Source: an unicellular cyanobacterium SU2 (GTDB lineage: Bacteria > Cyanobacteriota > Cyanobacteriia > Cyanobacteriales > Microcystaceae). From it: DNA of 64,000 bases. The position numbers were made by a program, and so were the translations under genes. Of the stretch, positions 1 to 7,120 are shown one piece after another (within the stretch, counting starts at the first letter, position 1; every line of letters starts with the position of its first letter). Location of the stretch: NCBI GenBank assembly GCA_002110465.1, contig NEED01000049.1, positions 351,453 to 415,452 on the forward strand, in the 5' to 3' direction. The notes under the pieces were generated by a model, which saw nothing but the letters and a program-made list of their open reading frames with translations, made no database searches and had not been told where the DNA came from.

Positions 1-457
1 AAGCGTCTGCTACTAAAATCGGACTGTTTAACCGTTTCCCCACACGACGTTCATAAAAGGCCACAAAAATATTAACCCCCAAAACAATTAATAAAATCCA
101 TAATTGCCCCCCAGAAACCCTTACCTCTTGACCCCCGTGCCAAATTCGCTCGATCGCACCTTGAAGAATTTCAAAACAGGCGATTCCTAAAAAAGCCGCT
201 ATTCCTAAAGCCGCCACCCCTTCATATTTCTGGTGTCCGTAAGGATGACGGCGATCGGGTTGGGGAGAGGACAAATGATTGGCAATTAACCCTAAAATAT
301 TATTGGCACTGTCTGTAACGCTATGAAGAGCATCGGCTTGTAAGCTCAAAGAACCGGTTATAATCCCTACCACAGCCTTTAACCCCATCACAAAAAGATT
401 GAGAAATAGGGTAATGACTAAAACGCGACGAACCTGAGAACGGTTATCTTGTACCAC
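1..457 (-). CDS. Cation diffusion facilitator transporter (partial, C-terminus outside window)
   Basis: The minus strand is open from about 515 to the window edge, giving an N-terminal fragment of about 152 residues if the GTG at 457 is used. An ATG 23 codons further in is a possible later start. The fragment has a TM1-like hydrophobic stretch (LFLNLFVMGLKAVVGI), then HSVTDSANNILGLIA, the TM2 motif carrying metal-binding His/Asp residues of CDF efflux proteins, then HPYGHQKYE, typical of the TM2-TM3 loop. It reaches ILVADA, the beginning of the TM5 metal motif. The family exports Zn2+, Fe2+, Mn2+ or Co2+ across the inner membrane by proton antiport. Metal specificity cannot be told from this fragment. 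Confidence 0.85.
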   Translation of the reverse strand, partial: MVQDNRSQVRRVLVITLFLNLFVMGLKAVVGIITGSLSLQADALHSVTDSANNILGLIANHLSSPQPDRRHPYGHQKYEGVAALGIAAFLGIACFEILQGAIERIWHGGQEVRVSGGQLWILLIVLGVNIFVAFYERRVGKRLNSPILVADA

Positions 458-545
458 AGAGATTATACCGCTACGGGTTGAGTAAAAGTTGACAGTAGCA
501 AGGAGTTTAACTTGATTCTAACTGTTTTTCAATTTTAATACCTAA

Positions 546-587
546 GTTAGGAGTTAGGAGTTAGGAGTTAGGGGTTAGGAGTGAGGA
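546..587. repeat. Heptanucleotide tandem repeat (GTTAGGA, about 6 units)
   Basis: Six consecutive 7-base units with consensus GTTAGGA; the fourth and sixth differ by one base. They sit between the cation transporter gene and the 3' end of murQ. Short tandem heptamers of this kind (STRR) are a known feature of cyanobacterial genomes. The array ends only seven bases before the murQ stop codon, so it lies in the 3' untranslated region of murQ on the minus strand. Confidence 0.9.
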
Positions 588-593
588 AATCAT

Positions 594-1514
594 TTAGTGA
601 CTTTGGCTATGCTTTTGAATTGCCTCTCTAAGGTTTCCTTGATGGCTATCTAATAACTGTTGTCCTTGTTGAGCATCAAGTCCTGTCCAGTGCATCAATA
701 AAGCTAATTTAACCCGTTTTCCACTGCGTTTTAGTAACACCTGTGCTTCTTCTCGGTTTAACTCCGTGAGATCTTCTAACATTCTCAGGGCGCGATCGCG
801 CAGTTTTCGGTTCGTCACCGAGACATCTACCATGCGATTCCCATAAACTTTACCGAGACGCACCATGACTCCTGTAGACAAGATATTTAACGCCATCTTG
901 GTAACGGTTCCTGCTTTCAGGCGAGTCGAACCAGCTAACACCTCTGGACCGGTGAGCAAGCGAATATCAATATCAACGATGATGGGGACTTGTTCGGCGG
1001 GAACACAACTCATCGCAATGGTAGTCGCGCCCCGTTGTTTGGCGGCTTCTAGCGCACCATGAACAAAAGGAGTGGTTCCTCCTGCACTAATCCCTACGAC
1101 CACATCCTTCTCGATAATCTGGCGTTGGGCGATCGCCGAGGCTCCATCTTCTGTACGATCTTCGAGGTTCTCTGAACTTCTTACCAGCGCGGCAGCCCCT
1201 CCAGCAATAATGCCCTGTACTAAGTCCGGATCGGTGCAGAAGGTGGGGGGACATTCGGCCGCATCTAAGACCCCTAACCGTCCGCTAGTCCCTGCTCCAA
1301 CGTAGAATAATCGTCCCCCTCGACCCAAGGATTTGGCACTCACGTCAATGGCTTGGGCTAGTTCCAGTCTTGCTTGGGCAATGGCTTTGAGGGTTTGGAC
1401 ATCTTCTTTGTTAAATAAATCGACCAATTCTAAGGAGGTTAATTGGTCTAAATTTTTACTATTGGGGTTAATCTGTTCAGTTAACAGATGGCCTCGTTCT
1501 TCTAAATAATCCAT
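594..1514 (-). CDS. murQ: N-acetylmuramic acid 6-phosphate etherase
   Basis: MurQ cleaves the D-lactyl ether of MurNAc 6-phosphate to give GlcNAc 6-phosphate and lactate in cytoplasmic peptidoglycan recycling. The 306-residue product has the usual family length. It contains the SIS-domain phosphosugar motif GAGTSGRLGVLDAAECPPTF near residue 73, a second conserved stretch VGISAGGTTPFVHGALEAA, and the C-terminal NRKLRDRALRMLEDLT segment. The ATG at 1514 opens the expected N-terminus, with LTEQINPNSKNLDQ near residue 12. It lies 12 bases after the DUF3110 gene on the same strand, so the two are probably cotranscribed. No anhMurNAc kinase or PTS gene is adjacent. Confidence 0.95.
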   Translation of the reverse strand: MDYLEERGHLLTEQINPNSKNLDQLTSLELVDLFNKEDVQTLKAIAQARLELAQAIDVSAKSLGRGGRLFYVGAGTSGRLGVLDAAECPPTFCTDPDLVQGIIAGGAAALVRSSENLEDRTEDGASAIAQRQIIEKDVVVGISAGGTTPFVHGALEAAKQRGATTIAMSCVPAEQVPIIVDIDIRLLTGPEVLAGSTRLKAGTVTKMALNILSTGVMVRLGKVYGNRMVDVSVTNRKLRDRALRMLEDLTELNREEAQVLLKRSGKRVKLALLMHWTGLDAQQGQQLLDSHQGNLREAIQKHSQSH

Positions 1515-1526
1515 AGATTCGTTATT

Positions 1527-1925
1527 TTAAATTAATCCTTCTAATTGGCGACGAATGCGGTCTAATTCGTCAGAGGAGAGATCAGAAGCCGTCTCGGACG
1601 ATACTTGTGTTTCTTCTGTTTTTTGAGGAATTTCCTCGTTTTCCCAATCAGAGTCTATATTGGTTTCTGGGGGGATAGCTAACATTCCTTCTTTGACTAA
1701 TTCATAATCATAATCGGCTGTTTTACAAAATCCTTCTACTTCCTCTGAATCTAAGGCTTCGATGGACGGGGTGGGAAAATCTTGCGCTTCAAGTAATAGG
1801 GCGTAGCGGGTTGCATCGTCTTGGGACTCGAACATCAAGACTTTGGTGCGATCGCCCATCTGAACGGTGTGAATTCCTTCGTTTTCGGTGCGGGCGTTGT
1901 ACAGTAGAACATAGACTTTAGCCAT
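1527..1925 (-). CDS. DUF3110 family protein
   Basis: A cyanobacterial protein of about 132 residues and unknown function. The N-terminal half (MAKVYVLLYNARTENEGIHT, later QDDATRYALLLEAQDFPTP and VEGFCKTADYDYELV) matches the DUF3110 pattern, a compact domain found in cyanobacteria and plastids. The tail is acidic and Ser/Thr-rich, probably disordered. I chose the ATG at 1925 rather than the longer frame opening at 1946, because AGGAG sits five bases upstream of it and the protein then begins with MAKVYVLLYN. It is the first gene of a likely pair with murQ. A functional link to murQ is not known. Confidence 0.8.
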   Translation of the reverse strand: MAKVYVLLYNARTENEGIHTVQMGDRTKVLMFESQDDATRYALLLEAQDFPTPSIEALDSEEVEGFCKTADYDYELVKEGMLAIPPETNIDSDWENEEIPQKTEETQVSSETASDLSSDELDRIRRQLEGLI

Positions 1926-2003
1926 ACTAACTCCTCGATTTTCCAATACATTAATAACAAGCTAACGCCTGATCTTAACATTTGTCATAATTTAGCTATT
2001 AAA

Positions 2004-2369
2004 ATGATAATCTATCATATTACCACAACTGAAGCTTGGCAAGCTGCACAAAACCTCAGAGAATACAAGGCTCAGTCTTTAGAAACTGAGGGGTTTATTC
2101 ATTGTTCTACTAAGTCTCAAGTTGCTCAGGTTGCTAACACTTTTTATAGCCATTATCAACAGTTAATTGTTCTTTGTATTGACTCAGAAAAGTTAATCTC
2201 TAAGGTTAAATGGGAACCCCCAGTACATCCCCAAAATAATACTTCTTTTAAAGTTAAAAATAATGAACTATTCCCCCATGTTTACGGAGTCATTAATTTA
2301 GATTCAGTGGTCAAAATAATTAACTTAACTAAAAATGCTCAATCATCAACTTTTTTGATTAGTTTGTAG
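2004..2369 (+). CDS. DUF952 domain protein
   Basis: A 121-residue soluble protein. It starts IIYHITTTEAWQAA, followed by LETEGFIHCSTKSQVAQVAN, and later the KWEPP and FPHVYGVI blocks; these three blocks define the DUF952 family. DUF952 has a fold related to ADP-ribosyltransferases, but no activity is established. The C-terminal 20 residues are beyond the usual domain end. It is divergent from the DUF3110-murQ pair (78 bases between starts) and tail to tail with the PAS kinase. It is probably monocistronic. Confidence 0.8.
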   Translation: MIIYHITTTEAWQAAQNLREYKAQSLETEGFIHCSTKSQVAQVANTFYSHYQQLIVLCIDSEKLISKVKWEPPVHPQNNTSFKVKNNELFPHVYGVINLDSVVKIINLTKNAQSSTFLISL

Positions 2370-2408
2370 GCTAATAAAAAATAGGAATAAATTCCAACAA
2401 TAAAAGTC

Positions 2409-3830
2409 CTAACCTGATTTTAATTTAACGGTAAAAGTAGTTCCTTTTCCCTCTTCACTGACGAAGCTAATCGTCCCCTTATGTAATTCTACACACTTTT
2501 TCACTAGACTCAATCCTAGTCCCGAACCATGAATCTTACCAACATTTTCCCCACGATAAAATTCTTCAAATATCTTGTTCTTATCTTTTTCAGGAATACC
2601 GATTCCTTGGTCTCTAATTTCTAGTATTATTTCTGAGTTTTCTTGTTTAAGTGTTACTTTTATTATTGACTCTTCCCAAGAGTATTTTATGGCATTGCAA
2701 AGTAAATTACTTATGATATATTTTAAGAGTTTTTTGTCTAAATAAACTTCTGGCAAAAGTCCCTTAGTAATCAACTTAATTTGCTGATTATTTTTGAGAT
2801 GACTATCTAGATTGTGGATGACTTTTTGACAAAAATCTTCTAAGTCAAATCCAGTGTATTCTATTTCTAGCTTTTCGACTTCTACTCGACTGACTTCCAT
2901 AATTTCATCAATGAGAGATCCCATATTTTTAGCAGTTATTTCAATCTTTTTTAGCTTTTGTTTTTGCTTTTCCTCAGTCCATTTACCAAAGAAATTCAGT
3001 AAATTTTGAACTGAAGTTAAAATAACAGCTATGGGAGTTCTTAACTCATGGGAAGCTAGAGAAAATAAGCGGTTTTGTATTTTTCTGAGTTCTTTTTCTT
3101 TTTCTAATTTACGATGGGCTTCTTCCGCTTCTTTGATTGAAGTAAGGTCTTGAATCAACCAATAAAACCTCATTAATTCTTGCTGATCATCACAAATACC
3201 AGCAACAAAAAAATTAGCAGGAAATGGATTAGAATTCCTGGGTTGCAGGAACAATTCCCAGTTATTAATTAGCAACTTTCTCGGATAACCTAGAGATAAA
3301 GGGTCAATCTTTGTATCTTCTGTATCTTCTCTGTCTTTAATATAGATCGCCTGACATTGTTGAACAAAGTGGTTTCTAATCTGTGTCCATTTTTTTAAAA
3401 AAGTAGAATGGTCTTTCTGTGCAATATAAAGGGTGAGGGGTTTATTTTTAAGATAGTTAACCGATATGTTAAGCATTTCAGACCCGATTTTGTTGACCTC
3501 TTGAATAGTTAGGTTAAAATCGGTGACAATATAACCACTAGGGGCAAATTCAAATAAGTTTTGATACTTCTGCTGTTCCCAGACTAAAGATTGATGGGTA
3601 GCGAGTAATTCTTGGTTTTGCATCATTAATTCTTCTATGACGACCTGTAGTTCTTCCAGGGAGATAGAAAGTTCTGTGAGTGCCTCTTGTTGCAATTCTT
3701 GAGATATGGTAAAATGCTCCCTAGAAGCTAGTTCTAGTTTATGTAATCGTTCTTGGGCTTGTTCAAGCTGTTTTTGTAAAATATTGATGGTTGATTGTTG
3801 TTTTTTATTCAATGCGATTGCCTCATTCAA
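2409..3830 (-). CDS. PAS-domain sensor histidine kinase
   Basis: A 473-residue cytoplasmic kinase with no membrane segment. Residues 5-90 form a Gln/Glu/Leu-rich coiled coil. Residues 88-235 hold a PAS domain (NLFEFAPSGYIVTDFNLTIQ) with a PAC-like segment. The dimerisation/phosphoacceptor domain has LASHELRTP with the phosphorylated His at about 261. A HATPase_c domain follows, with an N-box (LLCNAIKYS), G1 (DQGIGIPEKDK) and G2 (GSGLGLSLVKK). It should autophosphorylate in response to an unknown PAS ligand or partner. There is no response regulator next to it. A dispersed AGGACT..AGTCCT repeat lies just upstream. Confidence 0.93.
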   Translation of the reverse strand: MNEAIALNKKQQSTINILQKQLEQAQERLHKLELASREHFTISQELQQEALTELSISLEELQVVIEELMMQNQELLATHQSLVWEQQKYQNLFEFAPSGYIVTDFNLTIQEVNKIGSEMLNISVNYLKNKPLTLYIAQKDHSTFLKKWTQIRNHFVQQCQAIYIKDREDTEDTKIDPLSLGYPRKLLINNWELFLQPRNSNPFPANFFVAGICDDQQELMRFYWLIQDLTSIKEAEEAHRKLEKEKELRKIQNRLFSLASHELRTPIAVILTSVQNLLNFFGKWTEEKQKQKLKKIEITAKNMGSLIDEIMEVSRVEVEKLEIEYTGFDLEDFCQKVIHNLDSHLKNNQQIKLITKGLLPEVYLDKKLLKYIISNLLCNAIKYSWEESIIKVTLKQENSEIILEIRDQGIGIPEKDKNKIFEEFYRGENVGKIHGSGLGLSLVKKCVELHKGTISFVSEEGKGTTFTVKLKSG

Positions 3831-3864
3831 GACTTACTTATAAACTTTACTACGATCTCCTTTG

Positions 3865-3890
3865 ATAGGACTAAAGTCCTTACTACGAAC
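3865..3890. repeat. Dispersed palindromic repeat, AGGACTAAAGTCCT type
   Basis: The core AGGACT-AA-AGTCCT is an inverted repeat with a six-base stem, followed by TACTACGAAC. The same core and flank recur at 55300-55326, and degenerate versions are seen near 9709, 34964 and 60446. This points to a dispersed intergenic element, not a gene-specific operator. Confidence 0.75.
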
Positions 3891-3895
3891 CTTGA

Positions 3896-4018
3896 CTAAC
3901 CGCTGAGCAAATCTTCTAGGCTATAGAGACGTTGCTTAGGTAAACTGATTTCAGCCTCTACAATTCTAACCGCATCTTTATATATTCCTTGAAACTGTCT
4001 TTCAAGTTTAGACTTCAT
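3896..4018 (-). CDS. Possible 40-residue small protein or gene remnant
   Basis: A short minus-strand frame starts with ATG at 4018 and ends with TAG at 3896-3898. It begins MKSKLERQFQGIYKDAVRIV and ends LPKQRLYSLEDLLSG. The composition is protein-like: amphipathic, charged, with no low complexity. The frame stays open upstream of the ATG, so it could equally be the tail of a decayed longer gene. I do not recognise the family. It lies in a 368-base gap between the histidine kinase and the toxin-antitoxin pair. Confidence 0.3.
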   Translation of the reverse strand: MKSKLERQFQGIYKDAVRIVEAEISLPKQRLYSLEDLLSG

Positions 4019-4126
4019 TCTTGGGGCGAATTGGCGATTTATCCCGATCTTAAATGCAATGCTATTCTTTAAATTTCTAGAGCTAGGCTCTTCCTTCCTT
4101 ATGGTGATAACAAAATCTTATATTTC

Positions 4127-4140
4127 GTAGGGTGGGTTAG
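4127..4140. repeat. Solitary copy of GTAGGGTGGGTTAG repeat end
   Basis: Fourteen bases matching 13 of 14 positions of the left end of the MITE-like element at 6828. It lies about 60 bases upstream of the antitoxin gene. No matching right end is visible nearby, so this is probably a one-ended remnant. Confidence 0.5.
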
Positions 4141-4198
4141 GTATGTTAGTAGTAAATAAATAAGGGTATGATAAAGGTAAGATACTATAGGAATCGTT

Positions 4199-4411
4199 AT
4201 GAAAAGAACCATTTATCTGCCAGATGACTTAGCACAACGTTTATCAGACTATCTTAAGGAACATCCCCAAGAAACTTTATCGAGTTTAGTACAGACTTCT
4301 TTGGAATCTAAGTTAGAAAATAAAGATATTTCTAAGTTGTTAGGATTAGCTGGAATTGTTGAAAATGCTCCTAGAAATGCGTCAGAAAATGCTGAGGACT
4401 ATTCAGATTGA
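4199..4411 (+). CDS. Ribbon-helix-helix (CopG-like) antitoxin
   Basis: A 70-residue protein whose N-terminus, RTIYLPDDLAQRLSDYLKE, has the beta strand plus two helices of the ribbon-helix-helix DNA-binding fold. The rest is helical and acidic, and is expected to wrap and inhibit the partner toxin. The gene overlaps the following PIN gene by four bases, the usual antitoxin-first arrangement. By analogy with VapB-type systems, the pair probably represses its own promoter. An AGGAA ribosome-binding-site-like stretch is seen just upstream of the ATG. Confidence 0.8.
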   Translation: MKRTIYLPDDLAQRLSDYLKEHPQETLSSLVQTSLESKLENKDISKLLGLAGIVENAPRNASENAEDYSD

Positions 4412-4818
4412 AGCAATTAATTTTGGATGCTAGTCCTTTAATTGCCCTTTTTTATCGTCAAGATAGTTATCATGATGATGCGGTTAAAGGATTTCAACAG
4501 TTATCTTCATTGAAAACTCAAGTTTTCACCCCAATTCCTATTATTTTCGAGGTTTATAAATGGCTATTGCATCGAGGGGGAGTCAATTTCGCACAAACAA
4601 CTCTTAGTGTTATGTATGAGAGTTTATATCCCATCGCCATTGGAGATAAAGAATTTAATCAATTACGAGCAATTATTAGTAATTTACCGCAGTGGAAAGG
4701 GACTTTAGAAGATGGGACAGTGTTATTATTAAGTCAGACGTATTCTTGTCCAATTTGGACGTTAAATTATCGAGATTTTAGCCGTTTTCAACAACTTCAA
4801 TTTTGGACTCCTCTTTAG
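4408..4818 (+). CDS. PIN-domain ribonuclease toxin (VapC-like)
   Basis: A 136-residue PIN-domain protein. The first acidic residue is in LILDASPLIALF at the N-terminus. A conserved Glu is in IPIIFEVYKWL, and further acidic residues are in GTLEDGTVLLL. The C-terminal segment PIWTLNYRDFSRF matches the last PIN strand, where the usual T-x-D is replaced by TLNYRDF. PIN toxins cut RNA, often tRNA or rRNA, when their antitoxin is lost. Translation must start at the TTG at 4408, which overlaps the antitoxin TGA stop, implying translational coupling. Confidence 0.8.
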   Translation: MKQLILDASPLIALFYRQDSYHDDAVKGFQQLSSLKTQVFTPIPIIFEVYKWLLHRGGVNFAQTTLSVMYESLYPIAIGDKEFNQLRAIISNLPQWKGTLEDGTVLLLSQTYSCPIWTLNYRDFSRFQQLQFWTPL

Positions 4819-4905
4819 GATTTTTCTTCAGTTAAAATATACAGCGATCGCCAAACTCAAAGAACAAAAATTGCTGTCATAATATTTTTCTGCTCCCGCT
4901 ACACC

Positions 4906-6810
4906 CTACACCCCTTCTGACTCTAATTGTTCCATTAACATAATAACCCATCGACTTTCCGAGTCTAGACCTTTCCCAAGAGGATTGAAAGTAATACGAA
5001 ATTGAATATCTTTTCCTCGACGGTTCCTCGCATTTAGCATCCTCTCTTGACGTTCTCCTTGATCACTCAAGCAAAAACGAATGGTATCGCGCAATTCTCC
5101 CACTGGTAGACCAATATCTAAGGTTAAAAAGGACAGTCCTTGTACCTCTTCACTGCGCAGTCCCCAAAGATTCTCTGATTCGTGGTTCCAGGTTAGAATC
5201 TTGAATTGACGGTCAACGACAATTACTCCCCATTGTAAACTAGCAAAAACGGACTGTAAAAAAGCATTAGCTTGGTCAAGATCATTCGTCCGTAAACGCA
5301 ATTCATCGTTAATGGTCTGTAATTCTTGATTAGTAGACTGAAGTTCTTCGTTCATTGTCTCCAATTCTTCATTGGTGGACTGAAGTTCTTCGTTGGTGGT
5401 TTCTAATTCTTCATTGGTGGACTGAAGTTCTTCGTTGGTGGTTTCTAATTCTTCATTGGTGGACTGAAGTTCTTCGTTGGTGGTTTCTAATTCTTCATTA
5501 CTTGACTGAAGTTCTTCGTTAGCGGTTTCGAGTTCTTGTTTTGACTGGTTGAGTTCTTCTTGTAATTCATGGTAGCGAGTAACATCATTAAAGGTAATGG
5601 CAACCCCTAATAATTCCCTTGTGTTTTCTTCAATCGGAAAAAGCTCGATATCTAGGTAAAATGTTTGGTCGTTGCTGGATTTAAAAACAATATCACGGAT
5701 CATGATTTTCCGACGTTCTTGGTATACTTGATCGATTTGCGATCGCAGTTCTAAGAGTCGGTAGGAAATTTCTAAGTCTTGTAGGGGACGACCCGCATCC
5801 ATCACATTAATACTAAATCGTGACCTTGCTTCGGCGTTAGCCACGACTAAATTTCCGGCGTAATCTATAATAATTTCTGCTAACGGAAGATGTTCAAAAG
5901 ACAATTCCCTTAGTCGTAGATAACGTTCCATTGTAGTACCGTTTTCATTCTCAGAAATTGGAAGGGGTAAAATCAAGCGATCTTGCCTTCCTTTCTGGGG
6001 AACCCGTCTAAAAATACGATGTTGTAAACTTAGGGGAGTGAATATATTGGCATGAGTCAGCAACATTTCTGCTTTGCCTAAAAACAAAACTCCTGTATCG
6101 TTTAGGGCAAAATGAAAGCGATCAAGAATTCGGCTTTGAGTCTCGGCGTTAAAATACATCAAAGTATTACGACATACCAAGAGATCTAAGCGAGAAATGG
6201 GAGCATCTTGAATTAGGTCATGACGACCAAAAATTACCGCACGTCGTAAATCAGAACGAAAGATATAATCATTACCACTATGTTCAAAATATTTCTCTTG
6301 TAATTCATTAGGAATATCTTCTATCTGTTTAGTATTATAAGAAGCATGACGAGCTTGAGTTAAGGCCTCTTCATCGATATCTGTGGCGTAGATTTTAACC
6401 CGTTGGCGGAATTGTTCAGTTCCCAAAATTTCTGCGAAAATCATGGCTAGGGTATAGGCTTCTTCCCCTGACGCACATCCGGCACTCCAAACTCGAATTA
6501 GGGAGCTTTGTGTTTTATCGTTAAGTAAATGAGGTAGGGTTTGATCTTGTAGATAATTCCATGCTTCTTTATCTCGAAAAAATGCAGTCACATTAATTAA
6601 AATGGTGTTGAAAAGAGGTAAAAATTCTTCAGGATGGACTTGCAAATGGTCTAGATATTGACCAAACTCATGAATATCATGAACCTGCATTTGTTTACGA
6701 ACACGACGTTGCAAGCTTGATCGTTTATACCCGGTAAAATCGAATCCCCTCGACTGTCTCAGATATTCTAAAAGTTGTTCAAATATTTGATTTTGCTCAT
6801 TGTTTGGCAT
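4906..6810 (-). CDS. CheR-type methyltransferase with PAS domains and repeat coiled coil
   Basis: A 634-residue cytoplasmic protein. Residues 1-270 are a CheR-like methyltransferase: an N-terminal helical domain (TGYKRSSLQRRVRKQM), an AdoMet-binding motif (VWSAGCASGEEAYTLAM, about 107-123) and the LLVCRNTLMYF motif (about 210-220). A PAS domain covers about 300-412. Residues 425-500 are a coiled coil of 14-residue repeats of the NEELQSTNEELETT type, and a second PAS domain ends the protein. This architecture resembles CheB-CheR-PAS hybrid proteins, but the CheB methylesterase and the kinase part are missing. No MCP or CheA gene is adjacent, so its methylation target is unknown. Confidence 0.9.
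   Translation of the reverse strand: MPNNEQNQIFEQLLEYLRQSRGFDFTGYKRSSLQRRVRKQMQVHDIHEFGQYLDHLQVHPEEFLPLFNTILINVTAFFRDKEAWNYLQDQTLPHLLNDKTQSSLIRVWSAGCASGEEAYTLAMIFAEILGTEQFRQRVKIYATDIDEEALTQARHASYNTKQIEDIPNELQEKYFEHSGNDYIFRSDLRRAVIFGRHDLIQDAPISRLDLLVCRNTLMYFNAETQSRILDRFHFALNDTGVLFLGKAEMLLTHANIFTPLSLQHRIFRRVPQKGRQDRLILPLPISENENGTTMERYLRLRELSFEHLPLAEIIIDYAGNLVVANAEARSRFSINVMDAGRPLQDLEISYRLLELRSQIDQVYQERRKIMIRDIVFKSSNDQTFYLDIELFPIEENTRELLGVAITFNDVTRYHELQEELNQSKQELETANEELQSSNEELETTNEELQSTNEELETTNEELQSTNEELETTNEELQSTNEELETMNEELQSTNQELQTINDELRLRTNDLDQANAFLQSVFASLQWGVIVVDRQFKILTWNHESENLWGLRSEEVQGLSFLTLDIGLPVGELRDTIRFCLSDQGERQERMLNARNRRGKDIQFRITFNPLGKGLDSESRWVIMLMEQLESEGV
5325..5530 (-). repeat. 42-bp in-frame tandem repeat inside the CheR-PAS gene
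   Basis: Near-identical 42-base units, each encoding 14 residues (ELQSTNEELETTNE), repeat about four to five times inside the CheR-PAS gene. The central copies are almost identical at DNA level, which suggests recent slippage or unequal recombination. Outer copies are more diverged. The unit keeps frame and heptad register, so copy-number change would lengthen the coiled coil without destroying the protein. Confidence 0.9.
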
Positions 6811-6827
6811 ATTATTCAGGATAATAA

Positions 6828-6938
6828 GTAGGGTAGGTTAGACAAACTACAATTTTTTTGGTAAGTTCTATCCTTTTTTCTGCGGTAAAACCCCAAAATG
6901 GTTCTTTTTGTGTATTACGCTATGCTAATACACCTTAC
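6828..6938. repeat. MITE-like element with imperfect terminal inverted repeats
   Basis: About 111 bases bounded by GTAGGGTAGGTTAG on the left and CTAATACACCTTAC on the right. The right end read in reverse complement agrees with the left at 10 of 14 positions. An internal hairpin GTGTATTA-N8-TAATACAC lies at 6910-6933. There is no coding capacity. It sits upstream of the CheR-PAS gene start, so it may affect its leader. Confidence 0.5.
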
Positions 6939-7039
6939 AGTTTGCTAAAGACTTAAAAGACAGACTTATTGTATAAACAGTCTCTTATTGTAGAATCGAA
7001 TTTTCACCCTAATTAGATTAACACATATTACGACCAATA

Positions 7040-7120
7040 TTAACTATTAACTATTAACTATTAACTATTAACTATTAACTATTAACTATTAACTATTAAC
7101 TATTAACTATTAACTATTAA
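7040..7120. repeat. Heptanucleotide tandem repeat (TTAACTA, about 11.5 units)
   Basis: Perfect or near-perfect TTAACTA units run over 81 bases. The last part overlaps the 3' end of the helicase gene on the minus strand: its final two codons and the TAA stop come from the repeat. A 2.5-copy version of the same heptamer (TAGTTAA on the other strand) follows glgC near 11221-11238. STRR arrays like this are known in cyanobacteria and vary in copy number. Confidence 0.95.

Noticed and set aside
5325..5530. 42-bp repeats as a possible CRISPR or regulatory iteron array
   Set aside because: The repeats are contiguous, in frame and encode a regular coiled coil inside a convincing gene.
7040..7120. 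Regularly repeated sequence that might suggest a CRISPR array
   Set aside because: The unit is seven bases with no spacers and there are no cas genes; it is a simple tandem heptamer array.
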